Positions 26,601 through 38,600 of a stretch of 64,000 nucleotides of DNA are shown piece by piece. A program made the position numbers and the translations under genes. The notes beneath the pieces were generated by a model. The model was not told the origin of the DNA and searched no databases. It saw nothing but the letters and a program-made list of their open reading frames with translations. Origin of the DNA: Apostichopus japonicus (taxonomy: Eukaryota; Echinodermata; Holothuroidea; Aspidochirotida; Stichopodidae); the NCBI RefSeq assembly GCF_037975245.1, contig NC_092580.1, positions 6,668,501 through 6,732,500 of the forward strand. The letters run 5' to 3'. Each line of letters opens with the position of its first letter. The stretch's first letter is position 1.

Positions 26601-29600
26601 TACAGAAGACACAAGACTTCAGCTGCATACTTGAGCATTTTATACATATGATGTTAACTCACCCTGTAATTCTGTTACAATCAAAGAAGTAGTAAGGAAT
26701 GCTGACAAACTTAATGTTATATTCTGATGATGACAGAGACAGCTCAACCTCTACAGCATCCTCTGGTGTTTGAACAGAAAATGTATTTATTGGAGAGACA
26801 AAAATATATGTCCATGTTCTAAATATATGTATAAGCATAACCTAAAGCCAGTCCTTTCCAGGCATACCTTTACAATACAGGGCAAACTTTTAATGGTTCT
26901 GCTGTCATCCAAGATAAATAAATGCTGTTCATCAAAGTTAAATTTGGGCTAGCTCTTCCAACCTACAAGTAGCTTCCCAAAGTTAACAAAGAATGCCAAA
27001 ATGTTCCATATTTACACATTCATATGAGAGCAGAAAGTTTACAATCGTAGACTTGAAACACAAGTATAACACATTTTTTTACTAAGCAATAAACCAACAT
27101 CTTGTACATTTTACCAAACAGGAACATAAAACAGCATTAATAAATAATACAGCAGTACTCATTGAAGTTGCACTCGGTTAATTGTAAACCTACGACTGTG
27201 ATTTTATTATGCAGTCAAAATAGCTTTTAATTTGCATAAAGCTGTCTGAAGATATTTTAATATATCTCACACTCATTATCCACAAAGATCATTGTCAATC
27301 TTCTATCACCGTTTACATTACATAATACTGTGTAGAGACTGTGATCAACCTATATCGTATGGTTAATATGTATATCATAACAGTTTTTTCAAAAGTACCC
27401 TTTTATTAACTAGTTACCTCCTACAGGGATGTTTGGTAAAGTGGCCACATCAGGACCTTGACAGATCAGCTGATTTCCCCCAATGACAAAGGCTTCAGAG
27501 ATAAAGTTCCCAAAATGACAGAAGTAGTTTTCATTAGTTGGGAGATGAGTAACAATTATGGTGACCTGAGTAAGAAAAATAATAAAATCCCATTAGTCAT
27601 CTAAGTATATTTTTTGAAGACATATGTGAGGATACGCAGGAATAAATAGACAGGAGAGAGTACTGATTTCTACCACCGCTTGTTCTGGTGGCCAGTGAGT
27701 GTTTTATTTCTTCTCTCATATCGCATGTTCGAGATAATTTTAAATGACTACATAAACAAAAAGGACGGTGCAGCACCTTCAGGTGGTTTTCCTGAAAGAT
27801 AATAAAAAAGAAACAAAACATAAAAATAAAGTCACTTAAAATTGTGTACCAGACTAACTCTACTCTCTGTGACCCAATTAGGCTGGTTTCTACGCTGTCT
27901 GAATAACTACAATGACAAGGGTAGAACTGGGAGCACCACTAGACTTAACACATAATAGTAATAATGAGATTGCGACATTTAAATCTCGGCACGTCTGCCT
28001 TACAATCTCTCTGTCCATTTCTGGGCAGGGCATTACACTTATAAAACAATAACACAACTAATCTAGTCAATTACATCTCAACCAGATCCCCGTACACAGA
28101 ACGTGTAACTTTTTAAAGAATACATCATTGAACAACTAATTGTGGTTACTACAGCAGCAAGAGGCAGTTTGTCCCAAACCAATATCAACAGAGGTAAATT
28201 TAATCTTAATCAGTACTGGTTAACACATAAAGTGGTGAATAATGAAAGAAAATACCTTAATGAATAATTAGATAATGTTATACAAGCTCACTCGGGTGGG
28301 TGGCTTGCCTATTACGTACACATATATTCAACGATAACATGGGCGCAGCCATCTTGTTTGTTATGAGAGGGCGCTCTATCGGAATATAATACATAAATAC
28401 TTTATACACACTTAGCAATTCTGCGTAAGGCACGCTAAGCCTAGACAATGAAACACACGAATAACAGGATCAGGGATGAGACTGAGCCAGGGAAAAAATA
28501 TCTGAAATTTATCGATCGCCGTCCTGGGGGAGGGGTTTAAGAGGGGGTGTCCCCCTCCCCTTTAGAATTTTTTTGTCAGGTAAGGAGGGCTTAAATGCTA
28601 AATGGTGGACTCTAGATGGAATCTATCACATCACGTAACTCGCCAAAAAAGTGTGGAATTTCTGCTTGTATAATTTCTCCATTAGCTTTTTTGAACCAAA
28701 AAAAGGCTTTTTTGCTTGCTTTGTGCTACTTGATTCCACCACTGGTCAAATTCGGTGTTCCTTCCCTTCAGAGTCCAGCATGTTCGGCCAAAAAAATATA
28801 AAAAATAAATAAAAAAAATTAAATAAAAAAAATTAAATAAAAAAAATAGTAAAAAACGCGAATTACGAGAAAAAACGCGAAAATGAAAAAAAAAATAATC
28901 GGAAATCCGCGTTTCCGCGGAAGAGTCTCATGCCTGCACGATTCCCTCGAATACAACAATAACAAGGCATGTGAACTTATAATGATATATTTTAAGAGTA
29001 CAAAACTTAACTAAGCCCTAGAAAACACTCAAAATGAACTTAAATACCATCGTGATGCATTCTCTAAAACAATAAACCTAGGCCTACCACACGATATCAC
29101 GATAGGCTAACCCACGCTGAGAATAGGTCCACGTTGTACAAACTAAAATACAAATTGTGAGTCACAAACTCACTTATACTTCCCTATACTAACATGAGCC
29201 AAAGCTTTAATATAATATACATATAATTACCTCAATTACGTCTTAAAAAGTGACATCTTCGGCAATAAACTCTACATTTCTAAAGAGCGTTAATTTGTCT
29301 GGTATTCGTAGTAATGATAATGTGTAATAGCAACGAACGCCGAAAGGGACAGATGTGCAACCAACACATGGCTCCCTGTGCGATGCACTACACATATCTC
29401 ATACCATCAATAAGGAGGTATCCTGGTAATGTTATGAATAAAGCAATTAGGCTGGTAATGACTATGAGAAGTACCATTCCAATAAATGTATAACTCTGAA
29501 ATATTATAACAGAAATTAAAGGAAAAATATAAAATGCCAAACATTTATTGGATATATATCTAAATGTGGTGAAGGATTCTCTGGTTTCTATCAAAAATTT

Positions 29601-32600
29601 CAAATGACCCAAGCTTAATTACACTCCTCTTGTATCTGTAGGCTGATAAGGACATTGACACAACTGTCAGCTGCAGTGGCGTAGGAAGGTACTTTTGAGT
29701 GGGGGGGGGGGCTGAAGACTGATGGCCGGCATGGGGGAGGGGTCTAAGGGGAGGGGGTGTCCCCCTGGAATTTCCAGGTGGCCTCAGATGCAATTTGGTG
29801 CAATATAGCACACTTCAATCCACCCGCTCCATTTTGTATATAATTTTGCATTTTCACCTGGCCTTAAGTGCAATTTGGTGCTCCAAATGAGATTTTTTTT
29901 CTCATTTGGAAATGAAAAAGGGGTTTTCTGACTTGCGAAGCTGGGGGCAGAATGATACTTCCGGCCCTCCATATTTTTCACTGGGGGGCTAGCGCCACCC
30001 CAGCCCCCCCCCCCGGTTCCTACACCCTTGGTCAGCTGGAAAGTTCTTAGATAACATGAACTATTTAATTGGTTGCAACAGAAAACAACAAAAAGTACTT
30101 CACACAGACCAGGCAGTACAAGACATGCACAGTTGGACCATAGGAATTCTGGTCAATATTTGATAGGGAGCAGTAAATGATGGCTTCTCCCTTCCAATGC
30201 AATGAATTTTATCAGATTTCCTTGACTAAACCATCAGAATTAGGTCAGAGGGGGCCATAAGCAATACAGTATGTTAATCAAATGTTTTTGTTAAAACATA
30301 TACAAACCATTTCAATCTTTCCTAAAATGATCAATTCCAAACTGTTCATTACTTCAAATTCCAATCATTTCAAAATGTTTGTTTTCTCCTATGGGAATTT
30401 ATGTACATGTGCAGGATCTTGAAGACTACAGAAACTTGTGTTTATTGCTCTTCTTAGTAATTAGAACACTGCAAATATTCAAAATAAACATAATTTGTTT
30501 ATTTCATTTATGAACAGAAAGTGAATTACATTTCTATCTGTGGTGACATCCACTGGTAAATGCTCTGGTGAAGCTGAGACAGTAACACATTCATCTTCAT
30601 TAAAAGGCAGCCACCTCTCACTATCATCACTGCCATCACAATCATTAAACCTTGTACACCTAAAGCAAAATCATAAGAAGTACAAGAGAGAATATTATAC
30701 TAGCAAGTGATATTGTAATAGGATGCAATAATAAATTAACACTTTCAAATATAACTGTTAAAGGAATTGTCTGATGGAAGATTTTGATACATTGTCCTCA
30801 TGGTTCTTAATTTTCTCTTTCTAACCATGTAAAAATTGCCCCCATTTGACGTTTTCTTCTTGTAGAAATCTGGTTTTCAAATTCACCAGTTTCTCACCAA
30901 AAGCACCTAAAAAATAATTTATTGAAATACTTACAAATATAACTGTCAAGAACAGAAGTACAACAAGGAACATGTTATAGGTTGCTGCCATATAAGCCCA
31001 CACAGCATTAATTATAAGTTTACAAGTTACCTCACTGGTCCCCATTGTTACAGCTGGATAAAGAGAGGTAATTGAGATTAAGAACCTTCTCCATTGCCTG
31101 ACTTAAGCACTCATGCTGCTTACCTCTTTTCCAGAGTACACCATCCACAATAAGGATCTCCACGGTTAGTTCCTGGTTTAATACACTCATCACAGGTTTG
31201 ATACTGACTGCAGTTTGTGACAGACAATTCCATCAACTGAAAGAGAAGATTTATTCAACTGATATATCCCAGCTCATCACCATCTCACTTTAATAGAGCT
31301 TATTAAAATATCTAGCATGTCTGCATGTGATTACTGATAATATATAACTAAGTTTAAATGATTGGAATCATTACTATATATTGACATAAATTAGCGATTG
31401 CTCGGTCAGGAAGATTTGGAGGATTCTTTGGTCAAATGCAATCCAGTTTATATAAATATATATGTATATTGTGAGTAAGGGAAGCCTCACATTTAACACA
31501 CCTCGATCGTTGCTGTGCAGCTGACTCAGCACGGGTGTCAAGTATGCATCATGAATATGCTTCACATGTGAATGTACATGCTTGAAAACTGTCTGAAAGT
31601 TAAATAGCCAGGTCTAAAATGGATTTGTTGTTTATTGTTTGCAAATGATTGTTCCAAATAGTGGCCAACAGAGCATTGCATTTGCGGTGGCAAAAACAAT
31701 TGTGAAGATAATTTGAGAGCCCATAGGAAATGAGAAAATCATTTCCACCCTGCTTTAAGATCTTTCTGTGGGCCCATGTTAAGAAAGTTCAGCCTTATTT
31801 TTCCTCCTTTTCGTTTCTCAAGATACCATTAACTTTTTCTCCATTAGAAAAGTTGACAAATAAAATAATTAATGATTTCCACAATCTCATAAGATCACTG
31901 AGCAAATTTTTAGAAATAATAGTACTGGTTCATCGGCTCACCAGGCTAGCTAAAAGGCTAGCTGAAAGGAGTGTCAGATATTTCTGATGAATTGGTTGGC
32001 TAATACTTGCATTCTGGAAACATTTGACAACTTCCATACACGTTACACACAAACTTCATTGTCGAACTTTGATTCCTTGTAACATTACTTGCATGTCTGT
32101 ATAAGTAGCAAAGTTTTACAAAAGGCTAGTAAAGGGATACGTATGACAGCATAAAATTAGGCCCATTTTGTTACTTTCAAACTACCGAACATTTAAGATG
32201 TTCTAGTAACAACTACACTCATTTCCTTGGTTCAAACACTAGGTCTTGTTAGAATCTGAACCAGTTTAATTCTTGTATAGATTATTAACCTTTTGAACAG
32301 AATGTGATTTTGCAACATATCTTACAAATTAGTATCTATTGTACTGTTTTATTATTTTATAATTTTATCGGCTGTGTCTTACTTGACAGTCGCCGATGGT
32401 AGTTATAAGCTTGTACACATATAGTTACTGCACTGAATACTGTTAAATTTTAGGCAATCTGCTGATCAGACCAACATTTCCAAAGTTTATGGAAAACCTT
32501 TATACTACTGTTACTCAATCACGCACAACAAGAAAATATGCTTGATATTTTTTCTTCTGTATATTACATAGCTTACTAGGTTTATACAACTACGTCATGA

Positions 32601-35600
32601 GAAGGATTTCTGAGTGTAAATCATGTCAGAGAATTAATGGCAGTGTTTGAAAGCTAATATTTGGCAGGAAACAGTGTTGAAATATGCAGAAGCCATACTA
32701 TGTTTGATCTGCAATATATATTCACTCAAAATTAAGTCAGGAATATTTTGTTTGCTGCAGAGAGAAGGGGGAAGGCGATGGTGGTCTTCAGTTACATAAA
32801 ATTCAGGGTGGCAAATTAACATGCAGAATTTGTTTGGAAATGAGTCGAGCACACACAGATTTGATTTTGACAAATGGAAGAGAGACATTAACTTTTATAG
32901 GCACATCTATACCAGGTAACAAAAGACAAAGAGTTACACATAAATACAAACTGTTTGGGTGAATTTTGCTATCATGACCGAATGGTGTACCAATGGCTTG
33001 TTACAGGGAAATAATTGGAAGCTAACTGTAATATGGAAAACAAACTCAGGAATATCACAGATTGAAAGATCGCATTTGAAATACTGTTTGGAATTTCCCT
33101 ACACCGCCCTACACTACCTTTTTCAAGCAATTTTGTGATTCAAGGAATTTTGTATTCAAAATTCAAAAGTTTATGTAGTTTTCAACACTGTATGTGACAA
33201 AAATATAATGAGGTGAACAATGGAAATGTACAAGCTCTCCATTGTGGTATAATCAGATCAGCGATGAGTATCATCTCAAGTAGTGAATATACCTGTGTAG
33301 AGACTCATCAGGGATACTCAGCACTGTGTGTGTTCCTAGTGTGACTCATTATCCAGATGTTGCTATACTCATTACGAAGGGTAGCAAGCATCACACTGCA
33401 AATAGTGAGGTGTTTCATAGATGTGAGGCTTTCTTGAAACTTTAAAGGTTTTGAAAGAGTTTGTAAAGAAGCTGCATTACAGAGTATTTGAAAATCCACA
33501 ATAATTTGCAACATCAGCAACACTCACAACTTGTTTCTTGTGCTTCTTTTTTTGTAAGTGGAGTTTAACCTTAAAGGAAATTGAAAAATGACCTACCTTT
33601 CTCTCTGTTAGTACCATGATGCTTTCATTATCATTACTGATCCAGGTATCACTAAGGACAGAGGATTGTAACTCCAGCTGTTCATATACAACCCCTGACG
33701 ATGCATTAGCCACATCAAATCGAACCTACAGAAGTTAAGTACTAAGTGGTTGATCAAATTATAGAGCGACATACTGTATACTGCAATGATTGTAAAATAC
33801 ATACTAGTTACATACTTTCTATGTAGGTATTTGTTTACTTAAGTATGCTTTGTATATATTTTGTCTCTTCAATATATATTCTTATTGTCTTTTTATGTAC
33901 TTAAAATTAAGTTAAAACAATTTAAGTTAAAATTATATGACCAATCATCTGTATGAAGAATGCCATCAAAATATCTCACCTTCAGTAAATGCCCTTCCTG
34001 AGAACCGATGAAAGCCACATTCAGTGAAGCAGTCTGGACCGTTGTCTTGGTAACCAGGATGGAGGTAAATGTTTCTCCTGAATGTTCAAAGACAACATCT
34101 CCTGGGATAGGACCTAGGTCTGGATTTCTCTCAGGATATCTTGCTAATGGAGTGGTGGTACATGGTAGTAGTGAACCATGTTGGTCACACTGAGCTGCAG
34201 GACTCTATGAAAAAGTTACATGACAATTTACCTGAAACTTAATTTTGGATGTCACTACCTGAAGTTGATTCCATATTTTAAAACAGGTGGGATTTTTTCA
34301 GGGTTAATTCGCTGGCTATCAGTCAAGTGTGCTTGAACAGAAACTGCTGTTAGTTTGTTGTATTATGGCATAGTAGATACATTTTTAAGTCTTTATAAAG
34401 AAAAAACTTTAGAAAAGTATGTAATGTCTGAAGTAATGATTAGAATCATGCCATTCAAAAATTTGGTGTTCCTTACTACCAGGGCTAAATTAAACGATGG
34501 CACAAACTGGAAATTACTGTTGGTGCCCCTACTGCTTACTGTACTGCCCTTCAAAATAATCTGTTAACAAAGACAACAACTGCCATACCCCTTTCATTAG
34601 CTTGCCATAGATACATGCCTTCATAATGATCTTGAAATTTAACTTTAATATATCAGGGTACCTAAGTTGTCTGAAACTAATTTGTCCAAAGGCAAACAGT
34701 TGTTTAGCAGCAGAGGGAAACAAATTTTTCAAATTATTTCTAGTTTTTCTACAATAAAAAGAGTTTTGTTACATTTTTACATCATTGAACTAAAACAACT
34801 TTAGTCACTGTTATCGTTATAACTTTAACTGTGTAAAGGCTGCTTTAATTCTTGTATGGTTCATGCACAAACCATAATGGTAAGATAAATTAAAATATGT
34901 TTGAAACTGTCATAAACTGAATTTGATTGTAATGTATTTCTTAAGTATTTGTATACATAACAGGCGCGTATCCAGGATTTTCTAACCCGGGGGGCGCGAA
35001 TTACTATCTAAGCGGAGCGCCACCATCGGTTGGCGCGCAGCGTACAAGAAAATTTCTGGTTTTGATACCCCCAGATCACCGGAAACGGCACTTCTCGGGC
35101 TTGAAATGACCAACCAGACGTACACTTTTGGCCTGAGAACCAAGTATTTCCTAATAGTTTTTTTTTTCCATCCATAACCTTTTTGAAGATTGTCAACCCG
35201 GCACACGTCATGTTCGACCTGATCGCATCTCCTGTGGGTCTTTGCTTTTGTAGGTGATTCTACGTCGCGGCCCACAATACCCGTCAGCCCCACTTTTCTA
35301 GGTTTTAAGCCCCAAATTTGTTCAGAATTTGAAAATTCACATTTCTCGTGAATAAACTCACTTCAAAACATACCCATAATGTTGTACAAAATTTCTTCTA
35401 TGGACAACCAATATAGTAAAACTACCTTCAACCCCTAACAGGCAGGTCAAAATTGCACGAGTAGAGGGAAGTGTGATGCAGAATGTTGGTCAGAAATTTT
35501 CGAAATTTCAGACACAGTTAATTTATTGGTGTACAAATATTAAACCTCTTATAACGGCTATTATAAAACTTGGTTGAAGGAAATGAAAAAATAGCAGATA

Positions 35601-38600
35601 TTTCCGAAACCGAACACTACACACATAGCCGTAGGAGGCGCGGCGGCAGTGGCGGAGCTAGGGGTATTGGTCAGGAGGGGCGCGCGAGAATGGTCTGTAG
35701 GGGCGCTTTCGACACCATCTACGCCGAGCGCGACCACTGGTTGGCGCGTAGCGCACAGACAAATTTTGAGTAAAGATACTCCCTAGATCGCCGGAAATGA
35801 CCCTTTCAGGGCCTGGCTAATTTGCAGATAAACGAAGAATAGGGTGTCATCGCCAAATTACACCAACAAAATGTGACAAATGTCAATAAGTAGATGAGAG
35901 CGCAACAAAAAAGTCAAAAATCTAGAATAAGTAAAAAGTGGTACAGAGCTGAAAAAGGCGCCAGCAGTCCATTTGAGTCCGTCAGGGGGCGCATCCGCCC
36001 CTGACCGTATGGACGCTCCGCCACTGCGCGGCAGGGTGCAGCCCCTAATTCGCCATTACTAATGTAAAAGAAACTTTTGACATAATTGGACCTCCATGCT
36101 TTTTATACATCTACATGAGACATGTCGTTGTTTACATTAGCATCCCGCAGTATACTGCGCAATTTGAACGGACCGTATGGTACATGATGGCATGCGATGT
36201 AGTAACCGATGCTTGCTTATATGATATTGACATTGACAAGTTGAACGCGCGCTTGGCGCGCGAAAATTTTCAGTTATTCTTTCAGGCAAGTCGGACAGTT
36301 TTGAGGATTTTCATCCTGGAACGCCATTTTCATGCTCACTGATATGATGTGATATCTGCTGTTTGCGTTACAAATTCGAACAGGCGCGTAGCGAGGAATT
36401 TGCCAAGGGAGGGGCGAAGCCTGTAGGCAAATTATCTAAGCGTAGCGCCACCATAGGTTGGCGCGAAGCTTACAAGAAAATTTTGGCCGAAAATGCCTCC
36501 CAGATCGCTGTAAATGGCACTACCCAGGACCATTTGTTAGCGCGAAGCGTACAAGCAAATTTTTGCCGAAAATGTCTCCCAGATCGCTGGAAATGACACT
36601 TCCCAGGCCTTGTCAGTTGCATCTAAGCACTTTCTATTTTGAAATTACTTAGCGATATCATTTAAAAAAAGTGCTGAATGGGGGGGCGGTCGCCCCCATC
36701 CCAAAATGCGTCATGTTCCCCGACGACACGGTCGAGTTCGAGACCAGCCACAGTTGGTTTCATAGCACAATTCTACACACGCGTTATGATAGACCATATA
36801 TAGTATATATATAGATCATTAGTGAGAGAGGAAAATGGAAACGTCAACAAAAATGAGTTGTCGGTGTAAGGGGTAGGGTGAGGCACACTTTTACGAAATC
36901 ATTGATCCGTCACTGGCTACCCTTCAGCGCTGTAATGATGTCACTGTTCCTCTTTCTCTTCCCGGTGTCTTCGCGTTTTTCTTTTACTCCCTCCTTTTCT
37001 CCTTCTTCTCTCTTTCTTCTTTTTCTTTTCCCTTCCTTCCTCTCCTCCTCCTCTTTTTTCCCTCTTTTTTCCTTTTTTCTTCTCTTTTTTTTCTCTCCTC
37101 TTTTTGTTACCCGGGGGGCGCGCGCCCCCGACGCCCCCCCTTGATACGCACCTGCATAATACTGATTAATGGTATTTCTTGTGAATATTAGCAGTCTCCA
37201 CAGTACTTTTACAAAATCATTTGGGTGACAATATAAATATCAAACTAGTCTATTCTGGATAGATTTGTTTGTCCTCCATTTGCCTGCTGTTGCAAATGTT
37301 TTGATGATAGCCCCCCAAGAATAAGTCTTGCTCCATCCACATGGTTTGGTCCCATACCTATTTTACCTGTAAATTTGGTATTTGGCTTGTGTAACAGCTA
37401 TAAAGATACAGTGTACTGTACATTGAAGCTGCATGGCTCAATATGACAAAGGACACTCTGGAGGCTGGTTGGAATGAATTTGAACTGCAATGTGTTTTAG
37501 TTTAGGTCATAGGTGGCAGAGAGGGACTGAATAAAAGTGAAATAGGCCTACCTGAGGAACAGATACTACAGAGAGAAAGTCAGTGTCACACAGCAAAGGG
37601 TTTATTTCCTAATTTACAAAATAATCTCACACAATTTGCTCTGGTCCAGCCATGATCCTCTGCAATGAAGTATTTATCTCTCATATTTCTTGGTCAATTG
37701 GTTCAACACTTTTTGGCCCAGAGGTTGGTCAAGTGCACATTAGCCTTTAATGCATGGTAATCTATCACAGTAGGACATGTCACTTACATATATTAGGTCC
37801 CATAGTAATTAGGAACACAAACAATACAGCTGATCTGTCTGTCTGACAGCTGTAACTACAAGTTTGTTGTACTGTTTATAGATGTTATTAATGGATAAGT
37901 TAGCGACATTTGGACCTAGACCTCCAAGTGTGTCAATACACCCCAAAATAAAATGGTCAGAAAAATGTTTTTTAATATAATAGTTCATGCCTGCCCCTGT
38001 AGAAGAACACCCTCAAAACACAAGTCTAGCTATGCACCTGCTCTTGAGCCCAGCCTACTATCACACTGGAGGATATCAATTTAATGATTGGTTTTTATTG
38101 TAAAAATATAGATCTTTTCCGTCATGAAACATCTCAATTAAACTACGTTTTGAAAAAGAAACTTACAATTAGTTTCTAATTACTTCAATGTGCCCAAACA
38201 ATGGGTGTAAATCTCTATTTTTTTATAGGTAGACTTTGTACAATGTATTGTGAATGACTAACTGTGTAATACTGGTGCATGAGAAGGAATGTGACTCACT
38301 AGGACCTAATCTGACTTACATTGTTACAGCTACACTGACAAAATATAGTATATTACCATACTTACCAGTCTACATCGAGCATTATTCAGGTAATTGTTGG
38401 CACTGTAAATTGATCCTCCATCTCGAATACAGGAACAGTCACTTGTTGCATCTTCAAACTTTTCAATCAAATTCTTCATCTCATATATACAGAGAGCAGA
38501 CTGACTAGCTAGGTCGAAAGATTCATCTTCATTATTCTTGACAAATACAGCAAAGAGTTGACCATCCACTACCTGGGATGATTGTACAATGCTATACAGA

